Source: Deltaproteobacteria bacterium (GTDB taxonomy: Bacteria > Myxococcota > Myxococcia > SLRQ01). From it: DNA of 35,335 bases. The stretch covers positions 1 through 35,335 of the forward strand of contig JARGFU010000041.1 in assembly GCA_029210625.1 (NCBI GenBank), given 5' to 3'. Positions 8,410-15,190 of this stretch are shown here, one piece after another. Made by a program: the position numbers and the translations under genes. Below the pieces are notes generated by a model. It was given only the letters and a program-made list of their open reading frames with translations, searched no databases and was not told the origin of the DNA. How positions within the stretch are numbered: the first letter of the stretch is position 1; every line of letters begins with the position of its first letter.

Positions 8410-9147
8410 CTATCCGTGGGTCTCGGCCTTCTCTCCACAACCACAACCGGAGCCGCAGGCGGCGGGCGCCTCGGGCTCCGGCGCCGCGGGCGCCTCGGAG
8501 GCGCAGGCGTCGCCGCAGCCCGACCCGCAGGTGTCCTCCCCGGCCCGGGCCCGCTCCTCCTCGTCGGCCTCCCGGAGGATGCGCAGGCCTCCGCGCACCA
8601 CGATCGCCGAGATCGCCGCGCCGATGACCAGGTCGGGCCAGTGGCTGCCCGTCGCCAGCACGATCAACCCCGAGGCGATCACCCCGAGGTTGGCGATGGC
8701 GTCGTTGGCGGTGAAGATCCAGGAGGCGCGAAGGTGGATGCCGCCCTCCCGGTGCTTGTGCAGCAGCCCGATGCAGGCGAGGTTCGCCGCCAGAGCCAGG
8801 CCGCCGACGCCCATCATCGCCAGGCTGATCGGCTCACTGCCGAGGATCGCCCGGCGCACGACCTCCGCGAGGACCCCGAGGCCCAGGAGGAGCTGCAGCC
8901 AGCCGCTGGCCCGGGCCGCGCCGCGCTGCAGCCCGGCGGAGCGCCCCACCGCCCAGAGCGCGATGGCGTAGACCGCGGCGTCGGCGAGCATGTCGAGGCC
9001 GTCGGCGATCAGGCCGGTCGACTCGGCCCAGAGCCCCAGGCCGAGCTCGACCACGAACATCGTGGCGTTGATCGCCAGCAGCGCGCGCAGGGTGGCGCGC
9101 TCGAGGGTCTCGGCCTGATCAGCCGGGCAGCCGCATCCATCGGACAT
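8410..9147 (-). CDS. CDF-family cation transporter with cysteine-rich tail (245 aa)
   Basis: Six hydrophobic segments and the overall pattern match cation diffusion facilitators, which exchange divalent metal for protons at the inner membrane. The TM2 site reads ADGLDMLAD (residues 48-56) and the TM5 site reads TANDAIAN (146-153). These replace the usual HxxxD pairs and match a subgroup that uses Asp/Asn-based sites. The usual cytoplasmic CDF domain is missing. In its place is a 50-residue Ala/Pro/Glu tail with two Cys clusters, CGSGCGDAC and CGSGCGCG, and a CGCP lies at the N-terminus. Such tails could bind or sense soft metals (inference). First gene of the operon leading to modABC. Confidence 0.85.
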   Translation of the reverse strand: MSDGCGCPADQAETLERATLRALLAINATMFVVELGLGLWAESTGLIADGLDMLADAAVYAIALWAVGRSAGLQRGAARASGWLQLLLGLGVLAEVVRRAILGSEPISLAMMGVGGLALAANLACIGLLHKHREGGIHLRASWIFTANDAIANLGVIASGLIVLATGSHWPDLVIGAAISAIVVRGGLRILREADEEERARAGEDTCGSGCGDACASEAPAAPEPEAPAACGSGCGCGEKAETHG

Positions 9148-9152
9148 TGCCG

Positions 9153-9245
9153 CATCATGGCGCCCCCGGCCGCCTTCGTCGAGCGCCCCTCTCGCGGCCC
9201 GCGCTTGTCGCCCGCAGGGGCCGCGCCCATGATGGCGCCATGACG
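9153..9245. promoter_or_regulatory. Inverted 12-mers flanking a divergent intergenic region
   Basis: CATCATGGCGCC at 9153-9164 and its near-exact reverse complement GGCGCCATGACG at 9234-9245 (11 of 12) sit just outside the CDF start and across the start of the divergent membrane gene. A CATGATGGCGCC direct copy also lies at 9228-9239. The spacing would suit a regulator acting on both genes, but start-codon context alone could give part of the symmetry. Confidence 0.25.
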
Positions 9246-9869
9246 CCGGCCAGCCAGCAAGCCCTCGAGGTGCTGCGCAGCACCGAGAACTTCCAGTGGT
9301 ACGTCATCCCCCTCTTCGTCTTCGTGATCTACGTCTACGTGGCGGAGATCGCGGCGAGGAACTGGTCGGCGGTCCAGCTCGGCGCCGGGATGTGGGCCGC
9401 CGAGCTGATGGCCGAGCAGGTCAACGCCCTGATCCTCACGGCCACCGGGCGCTCGGCGCTCTGGACCACGCCCGGCGACTCGGCCTACGTGATCTACGCC
9501 GGCCTGAATATCGAGATCGCCTTCATGTTCATGATCTCCGGGCTGATGATCGTGAAGCTCCTCCCCGGGGACCGGGACCTGAAGATTCTGGGCGTCCCCA
9601 ACCGCCTCTTCATCCCCCTGGCTTTCGGCCTGCTGGCCTGCACGGTCGAGGTGCTGCTCAACTTCGCCGGGGTGCTGGTCTGGGAGTACGCCTTCTGGAG
9701 CTGGCCCCACGTCTACCTGGTGCTCTTCGTCTACACCGCGCCCTGGATGCTCCTGGTGCGGGTCCACGACCGCTGGAGCCCGCGGGCGAAGCAGCGGGCC
9801 GCCCTCCTCCTGCCGGCCGCCGCGATCCTCTCACACCTGATCTTCGCCACCGGCCTCGGCTGGATCTGA
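9240..9869 (+). CDS. Integral membrane protein of unknown function (209 aa)
   Basis: The start ATG at 9240 follows the intergenic symmetry element and gives a compact protein; an upstream in-frame extension is Arg-rich and unlikely to be translated. Six or so hydrophobic segments are visible, e.g. WYVIPLFVFVIYVYVAEIAA, IEIAFMFMISGLMIVKLL, LFIPLAFGLLACTVEVLL, VYLVLFVYTAPWMLLV and LLLPAAAILSHLIFATGL. Acidic and aromatic residues recur inside the membrane segments (AELMAEQVN, NIEIAF, WEYAFWSWPHVY), which suggests an enzyme or transporter pore. I recognise no named family. It is divergent from the CDF operon and overlaps the end of the convergent gene by 39 bases. Confidence 0.7.
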   Translation: MTPASQQALEVLRSTENFQWYVIPLFVFVIYVYVAEIAARNWSAVQLGAGMWAAELMAEQVNALILTATGRSALWTTPGDSAYVIYAGLNIEIAFMFMISGLMIVKLLPGDRDLKILGVPNRLFIPLAFGLLACTVEVLLNFAGVLVWEYAFWSWPHVYLVLFVYTAPWMLLVRVHDRWSPRAKQRAALLLPAAAILSHLIFATGLGWI

Positions 9870-10184
9870 GGAGACCGCCGCGCGCTTCTCCGCGGCCTCG
9901 ACGAAGGCCCGGAGCCGCTCCCCCTCGTCGGGCGCCTCGACGCCGGCGGCCTTGAAGCGCAGCCACTGCACCCAGGCGAAGAGCAGCCCCGCGACGGCGC
10001 TGACGGCCGCGATCCAGAGCGCCAGCTCGTGGAGGTCGTCGCCCAGCTTCTCGAGGGTCTCGCTGCGCAGGGTGGCGTGGTGGAAGAGCAGGCTCCCCGC
10101 GCCGCCGAGCAGGGCGAAGAGCGGGGGTGAGATCAGGAAGAGCCCGCACACCTGGGCGCGGGTGACCGGGGCCGGGAACCTCAT
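9831..10184 (-). CDS. Small two-TM membrane protein, unknown function (117 aa)
   Basis: Two membrane segments are seen: VCGLFLISPPLFALLGGAGSLL (residues 12-33) and LALWIAAVSAVAGLLFAWVQWL (54-75). A charged loop lies between them, followed by a Glu/Ala/Arg-rich cytoplasmic tail (DEGERLRAFVEAAEKRAAVS). The ATG at 10184 begins MRFPAPVTRAQVC, which looks natural. The 3' end overlaps the convergent membrane gene by 39 bases, an overlap confined to the last 13 codons. Codon use is like its neighbours. No function can be assigned. Confidence 0.6.
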   Translation of the reverse strand: MRFPAPVTRAQVCGLFLISPPLFALLGGAGSLLFHHATLRSETLEKLGDDLHELALWIAAVSAVAGLLFAWVQWLRFKAAGVEAPDEGERLRAFVEAAEKRAAVSSDPAEAGGEDQV

Positions 10185-10209
10185 CGCGCCGCCATTCTAC
10201 TTCAGGGCG

Positions 10210-10635
10210 TCAGCGGTGGAGGCCCCCGAGGTAGGCCGCCACCGCGGCCTCGAAGCGCGCGCGATCGAAGCCGGGCGTCGGCGCCACCCCCTCGTTGGCC
10301 CGCCTCGGATCGGTGCCCTTCACGAAGGGCCCGGTGCGAAGGAAGCCCTCGATCTCCGCGAGCTTCTCCTCCCGCCGCTTCAGCCGCGCCGGGCCCCCGT
10401 CAAAGAAGGCCAGGCTCTCGGCGCCGGGGACGAGCGCGCCCCCCTCGTAGCGCAGGTGCCCGGCCGCGCCGAGGCGGGCGAGGGCGCCCTCCATCTCCTG
10501 GAAGGAGAGGATGGTGCCCCCGAGCAGCTCGTCGGCCTCCCCGATGGCCGCCTCGAGGGCGACGGGCTCACCGGCGTGGACGATCAGGGCGGAGGCCAGG
10601 ACCAGCGAGTCGGACCAGAGGAAGTCGGGCGCCAT
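10210..10635 (-). CDS. Hypothetical protein (141 aa)
   Basis: A soluble acidic protein with no signal peptide. The N-terminal half (DFLWSDSLVLASALIVHAGEPVALEAAIGEADEL) followed by FQEMEGALARLGAAGHLRYEGG looks like a small winged-helix-type fold: a predicted helix, then a LxxLxxxGxLRYEGGAL hairpin. This resembles domains that bind DNA or partner proteins, but the similarity is only at pattern level. The C-terminal half is Arg/Lys-rich (RLKRREEKLAEI) and ends FEAAVAAYLGGLHR. It starts with ATG at 10635 and lies 25 bases upstream of the two-TM gene on the same strand, perhaps as one unit. Confidence 0.6.
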   Translation of the reverse strand: MAPDFLWSDSLVLASALIVHAGEPVALEAAIGEADELLGGTILSFQEMEGALARLGAAGHLRYEGGALVPGAESLAFFDGGPARLKRREEKLAEIEGFLRTGPFVKGTDPRRANEGVAPTPGFDRARFEAAVAAYLGGLHR

Positions 10636-10687
10636 GCCTCGACCCTAAGGTCGCTCACCGGCGATGGCACCGGCGGTGGGCCCGCGG

Positions 10688-11041
10688 CTACTCCTCGTCG
10701 CTGGAGGTCTGGCGCGCCGCGGCGGCCTCGCGCTGCGCCTGCCGGCGGGCGAGCTGCCCCTCGACGTGCTCTCCCAGCGGCACCGAGGTGGGCTCGAGGG
10801 CGAGGCGCTTGCCGGCCTTCTTGCCCAGCGTCTGCTGGAGCGCCTCCGCCTCGTCCTCGGAGACGGTGTGGGGGTCGATGTCGAGGGCCTGGCTGGCGGC
10901 GCGCCGGTCGGCGCGGTGCTCCATGGCCTTCGCCAGCGAGCGCTTCTTGCGATCGGCCTTGTCGCTGGACCAGGCCTTCGAGCGCCGCTCCCGGCTGTAG
11001 TCGAGCTGCTTCTCCTTGTGAGGGTCGCGTCCTTCGCTCAT
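10688..11041 (-). CDS. Hypothetical highly charged protein (117 aa)
   Basis: The start at 11041 (MSEGRDPHKEKQLDYSRERRSKAW) has a GGAG/AGAG purine stretch upstream and avoids 13 unlikely extra residues. The protein is dominated by Lys, Arg and Glu and is probably helical or disordered, with an Ala/Gln/Arg-rich C-terminus (GQLARRQAQREAAAARQ). There is no membrane segment, signal peptide or cysteine. I do not recognise a family; nucleic-acid binding is possible from the charge but unproven. It lies 52 bases upstream of the next gene on the same strand and 41 bases after the STAS-like gene. Confidence 0.6.
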   Translation of the reverse strand: MSEGRDPHKEKQLDYSRERRSKAWSSDKADRKKRSLAKAMEHRADRRAASQALDIDPHTVSEDEAEALQQTLGKKAGKRLALEPTSVPLGEHVEGQLARRQAQREAAAARQTSSDEE

Positions 11042-11082
11042 CTCTCTGGCTCCAGGAATTCCCCCGGGGTCACGAAACAAGT

Positions 11083-11493
11083 CTACTCCGGATCCCCCTC
11101 ACCGCGACGGTGCGGCACGGTCTGCTCGAGCCAGGCGCGGGCCTCCTCGACGGTGCGAAAGACATGGGTCTCGATGCCCTCGTCGCCGACGTTGGCCTCC
11201 CAGAGCCGGCTGAAGCCGAAGCCCACGTCGGTCTTCACCGCGATGGCGATCACCATGTGGGGGAAGCGCCGCGCGGCCTCGCGATCCTGCGCGGCCAGCG
11301 CCTCGGCGAACTCGCGGTTGAGGGCCACGGACTCGGCGTCCGTGAGATCCCAGAGCTGGTAGGCTAGGGTCTCGAGCGTCGCAGGCAGCTCGTAGATCCG
11401 GGCGTTGGTCCGGAAGAGCTCCTCGCCCTTCACCTCGCCCGTCCCGCGGACGATCACCCCCCCATCTTCCACGTAGCGATACTCGAGTGGCAT
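11083..11493 (-). CDS. SpoIIAA/STAS-like domain protein (136 aa)
   Basis: The pattern MPLEYRYVEDGGVIVRGTGEVKGEELFRTNARIY, then YQLWDLTDAESVAL and HMVIAIAVKTDVGFG, resembles small bacterial SpoIIAA-like proteins of the STAS-related fold: a beta-hairpin, a helix, and a strand carrying WDLTDAE. Function in these stand-alone proteins is generally unknown; lipid or partner binding has been suggested for the fold. Two starts are possible. ATG at 11493 has GGAGAGG four bases before the TCGG-ATG. ATG at 11514 has GGAG four bases upstream and adds seven residues. The gene is divergent from the phosphatase gene at 11562, leaving about 50-70 bases for both promoters. Confidence 0.6.
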   Translation of the reverse strand: MPLEYRYVEDGGVIVRGTGEVKGEELFRTNARIYELPATLETLAYQLWDLTDAESVALNREFAEALAAQDREAARRFPHMVIAIAVKTDVGFGFSRLWEANVGDEGIETHVFRTVEEARAWLEQTVPHRRGEGDPE

Positions 11494-11561
11494 CCGACCT
11501 CTCCAGACCGCCATCCTACTCCAGATCGGTTTCCCCCCGGGCGATCCGGACGGCCTGAAGC

Positions 11562-12152
11562 GTGGACGACCTCCGGCACCTCCTGCGCTCCTCGCCGGGG
11601 AGCCCCCTCCCGGTGGACTGGCTGCCCGCGCTGCCCGGAGGCCTCCCCGGAGCATTGGGGCTGACGATGCTCCCGGGGCGGCGCGGGAGGGGCGCCGCGG
11701 GCCGCGTCTGGGAGCGAGAGCTCGCCCTCGATCTGCGGCAGCTCCGGGACGATCACCGGGCCGACCGGCTGGTGAGCCTGGTGGAGGACCATGAGCTCGA
11801 CGCCTACGGCGTGCCGGGCCTGGTCGAGGCGGCGGCGGCCGCCGGGCTCACCCACACCCGCTTCCCCATCCCCGACGGCACCGTCCCCCGCGAGGGGCCG
11901 CCGGCCCTCCAGCCGCTGGTCGTGGAGCTCGTCGGCGCCCTGCGCGCCGGGGAGCGGGTGGTGGTCCACTGCGTGGCGGGCCTCGGCCGCACCGGCACGG
12001 TGAGCGGCTGCGTGCTGGTGGCGCTGGGGATGGAGCCGCCCGAGGCCCTCGCGCTCCTCGCCGAGATCCGCGGTCCCCACTGTCCGGAGACGGGCGCTCA
12101 GCGCTGGTTCGTCGGGGCCTACCTCGACGAGGTCGGCCTGATTCAGGGTTGA
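11562..12152 (+). CDS. CDKN3-like dual-specificity/tyrosine phosphatase (196 aa)
   Basis: The protein has the cysteine-phosphatase P-loop HCVAGLGRTG (Cys137 to Arg143) and an upstream general-acid loop IPDGTVP (Asp105). An N-terminal LGLTMLPGRRGR segment is typical of the CDKN3/KAP-like phosphatase family, whose P-loop also carries the GLGR core. It probably dephosphorylates phospho-Ser/Thr/Tyr proteins in the cytoplasm; the Ser/Thr kinase encoded at 26085-28388 shows that such phosphorylation exists in this organism, though a link is only a guess. Start is GTG at 11562, the first start after the divergent intergenic region. The 3' end overlaps the convergent hydrolase gene by 10 bases. Confidence 0.83.
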   Translation: MDDLRHLLRSSPGSPLPVDWLPALPGGLPGALGLTMLPGRRGRGAAGRVWERELALDLRQLRDDHRADRLVSLVEDHELDAYGVPGLVEAAAAAGLTHTRFPIPDGTVPREGPPALQPLVVELVGALRAGERVVVHCVAGLGRTGTVSGCVLVALGMEPPEALALLAEIRGPHCPETGAQRWFVGAYLDEVGLIQG

Positions 12153-13336
12153 GTGGCCGCCGGGACGGTCCGCATCAGGCCCGGCTTGATCTCCACGCCG
12201 GTGGAGATGATCGGATCCTCGCGAGCGTCGGCGTACTCGACCTCCGGCCACCAGCGCTCGAGCTCGGGCAGGCGCGCGGGCTCGAAGCTGCCGCCCGGGC
12301 GGGGCACGGCGATGGCGACCCCCGCCTTCTCGGCGGCGGCGACGCTGCGCTCGACCGGCGCGGTCCAGCCGTGCAGGGCCAGGTTGAAGAGGCCCCAGTG
12401 GATCGGCATGAAGACCTCGCCCCGCATCCAGGTGTGGGCCAGGACCGCCTGCTCCGGGCCGATGTGCCAGTCGGGCCAGGCCGCCCCGTAGGCGCCGGCC
12501 TCGATCAGGGTCAGGTCGAAGGGCCCGAGGCGCTCGCCGATGGTCTTCATCTGGGAGAAGAGCCCGGTGTCGCCGCTGAAGTAGACCCGGTGCTCGGGGC
12601 CGCCGAAGGTCCAGCCGGCCCAGAGGGTCTTGTTGCGATCGAGGACCCCGCGGCCCGAGGCGTGGCGGGCCGGCACGCAGGTCAGGGTCAGCTCGCCGAT
12701 GCGGTGCTCCTCCCACCAGTCGAGCTCGACGATGCGCTCGGGCGGCACGCCCCAGCCCTCGAGGTGGGCCCCGACGCCCAGGGGGACGAGGAAGGTGGTG
12801 TCCCAGTCCTTCATCCGCACGACGGTGGCGTGGTCGAGGTGGTCGTAGTGGTCGTGGGAGAAGAGCACCGCGTCCAGCTGCGGCACCTGATCGAGGGGCA
12901 GGGGCGGCGGATACCAGCGCTTCGGGCCCGCCCAGCTGACGGGCGAGGCCCGCTCGCCGAACATCGGGTCGGTCATGAAGCGCTTGCCGTCGATCTCGAG
13001 GAGCAGCGTCGAGTGGCCGAGCCAGGTCACCCGCAGGCCGGTCTCGGGGGCGGTCTCGAAGAGCTTCGGGTCGGTGTCGATCACCGGCAGGGGCTCCTCG
13101 GGCGAGCCCGCCGCCCGGGACTTGAAGGCGTCCTTCACCATCCGGCCCCAGTCGTTCCAGAGGGGCTCGGGGTTCTCGAACTGCTTGCCGTCCCACTGGG
13201 GGGACTTCACGAGGCGCTCGAGGCGCGGTCCGGCGGCGGCGCTACCCATGGTGGTGCAGGCCTCCAGCGAGGCGAGGGAGAGGACGAGGATGACCGCGGC
13301 GATCAGGCCGAGGAGAGATCGGAGAAGGCGTCTCAT
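12143..13336 (-). CDS. Metallo-beta-lactamase-fold hydrolase, NAPE-PLD/UlaG-like, membrane-anchored (397 aa)
   Basis: The zinc motif HDHYDHLDH spans residues 161-169, i.e. HxHxDH. It is preceded by VTWLGHSTLLLEIDGKRFMTDP, which is characteristic of N-acyl-phosphatidylethanolamine phospholipase D-like and UlaG-like lactonases. Further metal ligands are likely in the ARHASGRG segment, FSGDTG and MPIHWGLF. The N-terminus is a hydrophobic helix ending SLEAC (Cys27), an imperfect lipobox; the protein is either a lipoprotein or anchored by this helix. Family members of this layout often act on phospholipids, but the substrate here is unknown. Length agrees with the family plus anchor. It ends 10 bases inside the convergent phosphatase gene. 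Confidence 0.85.
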   Translation of the reverse strand: MRRLLRSLLGLIAAVILVLSLASLEACTTMGSAAAGPRLERLVKSPQWDGKQFENPEPLWNDWGRMVKDAFKSRAAGSPEEPLPVIDTDPKLFETAPETGLRVTWLGHSTLLLEIDGKRFMTDPMFGERASPVSWAGPKRWYPPPLPLDQVPQLDAVLFSHDHYDHLDHATVVRMKDWDTTFLVPLGVGAHLEGWGVPPERIVELDWWEEHRIGELTLTCVPARHASGRGVLDRNKTLWAGWTFGGPEHRVYFSGDTGLFSQMKTIGERLGPFDLTLIEAGAYGAAWPDWHIGPEQAVLAHTWMRGEVFMPIHWGLFNLALHGWTAPVERSVAAAEKAGVAIAVPRPGGSFEPARLPELERWWPEVEYADAREDPIISTGVEIKPGLMRTVPAATQP

Positions 13337-13380
13337 GGCGGGGCTCGGGGGCTGGAGGCTTCATTCTGGGCCCGGGTGCC

Positions 13381-14292
13381 TCAGGAGGCGAGGGACTCGT
13401 AGCGGATGCCGGTGAGCTCCTCGGAGAGCTCCCAGAGGCGCGCGGCGGCCGCGTCGTCCTTCGCCGCGTCGCTTCGATCGACGAGCACCGGGTAGCCGCG
13501 CATCTCCATCCAGCCGTCGGGGCCGACGTACTCCCCGCCGGAGAGCGCCTCGTCGGTGGCGGCCCGCAAGGTGGGCAGGGTGCCCTGCTCGACCTTCATG
13601 GCGAGGAGGGGGTTGAGCGCCCTGAAGATCCCCGACTCGTCCTGGAGGTTGGTGGCCGTCCAGCCGGGGTGAGCGGCGGTGACCTGGATCCGGGAGCCGG
13701 CCTGCGCCAGGCGGCGCTGCAGCTCGCGGGCGAAGAGGAGGTTGGCGAGCTTGGACTGGCCGTAGGAGGGCGCCCGCTTGTAGCGGCGGCGGCGCCAGTT
13801 CGGGTCCTCGAAGTCGATGGCCCCCCAGCGGTGGGCGCCGCTGGAGATCACCGTCACCCGGGCCTCGGCGGCGAGGTGCCCGAGGAGCTGGCCGGTCAGG
13901 GCGAAGTGGCCGAGGTGGTTCACCCCGAACTGCATCTCGAAGCCCTGCCGGGTCTCGCTGCGCTCGGGCGGCATCATGATGCCGGCGTTGAGGATGAGCA
14001 GGTCGATCTTCGCCTCGCCCTCGAAGGAGGCGGCGAAGGCCTCGACGCTGCGCAGGTCGGCCAGGTCGAGGGTGCGCCGGGTGGCCGTCCCCGTGGGCCC
14101 CTCGGCCCGGATCTGCTCCACCGCGGCCTCCCCCCGCTCCGGGCTGCGGCAGGCGAGGATGACCTCGGCCCCGGCGTGGGCGAGCTGCCGGGCGGCCTCG
14201 AGGCCGATCCCGCTGTTGGCGCCGGTGACGACGACGCGCTTGCCCTGCTGGCTCTTCATCTGCTCGGCGGTCCACTTCTGCTCGCTGGCCAT
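13381..14292 (-). CDS. Short-chain dehydrogenase/reductase, retinol-dehydrogenase-like (303 aa)
   Basis: Classical SDR. The cofactor motif TGANSGIG is at 23-30, NAG at 102-104, and the catalytic triad is Ser151, Tyr177 and Lys181 (YGQSK). A basic residue soon after the cofactor strand (ACRSPERG) points to NADP(H). The overall form (GFEMQFGVNHLGHFALTGQLL, SSGAHRWGAIDFEDPNW, HPGWTATNLQ) is that of the RDH/WWOX-like group acting on lipophilic alcohols or ketones; the true substrate is unknown. The ATG at 14292 has AGGGAAG six bases upstream. It is divergent from the TetR gene, and its promoter overlaps a long palindromic operator, so it is almost certainly the regulator's target. Confidence 0.9.
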   Translation of the reverse strand: MASEQKWTAEQMKSQQGKRVVVTGANSGIGLEAARQLAHAGAEVILACRSPERGEAAVEQIRAEGPTGTATRRTLDLADLRSVEAFAASFEGEAKIDLLILNAGIMMPPERSETRQGFEMQFGVNHLGHFALTGQLLGHLAAEARVTVISSGAHRWGAIDFEDPNWRRRRYKRAPSYGQSKLANLLFARELQRRLAQAGSRIQVTAAHPGWTATNLQDESGIFRALNPLLAMKVEQGTLPTLRAATDEALSGGEYVGPDGWMEMRGYPVLVDRSDAAKDDAAAARLWELSEELTGIRYESLAS

Positions 14293-14329
14293 GGGTTCTT
14301 CCCTCTCGCTCGGGTGGGTGGGTCGTTGG

Positions 14330-14365
14330 TGACCGATGGATACTTAAATAAGTAACCATCAGTCA
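14330..14365. promoter_or_regulatory. 36-bp palindromic operator between SDR and TetR genes
   Basis: Reading outward from the AA centre (14346-14347), the arms pair as TACTTA/TAAGTA, GATGG/CCATC and TGAC/GTCA, with only one mismatch between each block (15 of 17 arm positions match). This is far longer than chance symmetry and typical in size for a TetR-family operator binding one or two dimers. It covers the -10 and spacer of the SDR promoter on the minus strand and lies about 85 bases upstream of the TetR promoter. Confidence 0.8.
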
Positions 14366-14373
14366 CTCGTCAA
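14345..14373 (-). promoter_or_regulatory. Sigma-70-type promoter for the SDR gene
   Basis: On the minus strand TTGACG (14373-14368) is followed by a 17-base spacer and TATTTA (14350-14345). This predicts a transcript start near 14338 and a ~45-base leader to the SDR ATG. The palindromic operator lies over the -10 and most of the spacer, so a bound repressor would block polymerase. Confidence 0.65.
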
Positions 14374-14415
14374 GCGCCAACTTCGATCTTTTTCGGGTCA
14401 ATAGGTGCATCTGAT

Positions 14416-14452
14416 AGGTGCCTGGCACCTGGCAGGGCACCTGGCAGGGGGT
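14416..14452. repeat. GGCACCTGGCAG direct repeats with an AGGTGCC-T-GGCACCT palindrome
   Basis: A perfect 15-base palindrome AGGTGCC-T-GGCACCT occupies 14416-14430. Overlapping it are two tandem copies of the 12-mer GGCACCTGGCAG, at 14424-14435 and 14436-14447, which end just before the TetR promoter. The sequence resembles REP-like units linked to RAYT transposases in related genomes. It could also be part of TetR-gene regulation. Confidence 0.45.
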
Positions 14453-14481
14453 TGACGCTCTGGTTTTCGCACCCATATAAG
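14452..14481 (+). promoter_or_regulatory. Sigma-70-type promoter for the TetR gene
   Basis: TTGACG (14452-14457), an 18-base spacer and TATAAG (14476-14481) give a good match to the housekeeping consensus, with a predicted leader of about 13 bases before the ATG at 14501. Confidence 0.6.
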
Positions 14482-14500
14482 AGACTAAGGGTAACAAAAG

Positions 14501-15190
14501 ATGACCTTCTTCGACTGGCAGCGGGCGCGGCAGCCCGAGCAGAAAGAGCAGCGGCGGCAGGAGATCCTGAGGGCCGCGGCGAAGCTCTTCGACGAGACGG
14601 GCCTGGAGAAGGCCAGCCTCTCCAAGATCGCCTGCTCGGCCGGCCTCTCCAAGGCGGCCCTCTACCGCTACTTCGAGAGCCGCGAGGCCATCTTCCTCGA
14701 GCTCCTCGGCGGCGAGCTCACCGGCTGGGTCGCCCGCTTCGAGGCCGCCCTGGCTCCTCTCGCCGGCAGCAACGATCCGGCCCGGGTGGCCCGGGCCTTC
14801 GCCGCCTCCCTGGTGGACAGCCACCGGCTCGGCGCCCTCTCGGCGGCCACCCCGACCATCCTCGAGCACAACGTCTCCGAGGAGGTCGTCGTCGCCTTCA
14901 AGACCGGGTTGATCCCCCTCTTCCTGCGGCTGGCCAACAGCCTCCACGCCGCGCTGCCCGCCCTCTCGATGGAGCAGGTGCGCGAGCTGCTGGCCTTCGC
15001 CCACTCCGCCATCAACGGCCTGTGGCCCGCGGCCCACCCCCCGCCGGCGGTGCAGCGGGCCCTCGCGAGGCCGGAGCTCGAGCTCTTCCGGGTCCCCTGG
15101 GGCCCCACCCTCGAGCGGATGATCCAGCTGTTGCTGGAGGGGGCGCTCGCCGAGGGCGCCGGGAGCAGCGAGAAGACCGACGCGGCCTAG
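14501..15190 (+). CDS. TetR-family transcriptional regulator (229 aa)
   Basis: The N-terminal DNA-binding domain (about residues 15-65) is a clear TetR match: RRQEILRAAAKLFDETGLEKASLSKI, then AGLSKAALYRYFESREAIF, the recognition helix and its flank. The C-terminal ligand domain (70-220) is hydrophobic and helical, in the style of regulators that sense fatty-acyl or aromatic compounds, but its ligand cannot be predicted. The ATG at 14501 has AGGG nine bases upstream and a promoter close by. Divergent arrangement with the SDR gene and the 36-bp operator indicate local repression of that gene. Its last four bases overlap the end of the convergent FAD oxidase gene. Confidence 0.92.
   Translation: MTFFDWQRARQPEQKEQRRQEILRAAAKLFDETGLEKASLSKIACSAGLSKAALYRYFESREAIFLELLGGELTGWVARFEAALAPLAGSNDPARVARAFAASLVDSHRLGALSAATPTILEHNVSEEVVVAFKTGLIPLFLRLANSLHAALPALSMEQVRELLAFAHSAINGLWPAAHPPPAVQRALARPELELFRVPWGPTLERMIQLLLEGALAEGAGSSEKTDAA

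Noticed and set aside
6472-9243. 923-aa plus-strand open frame opposite modB, modA, the zinc-ribbon and CDF genes
   Set aside because: Low-complexity Gly/Glu/Arg/His translation and exact antiparallel overlap with well-recognised genes; an effect of high GC.
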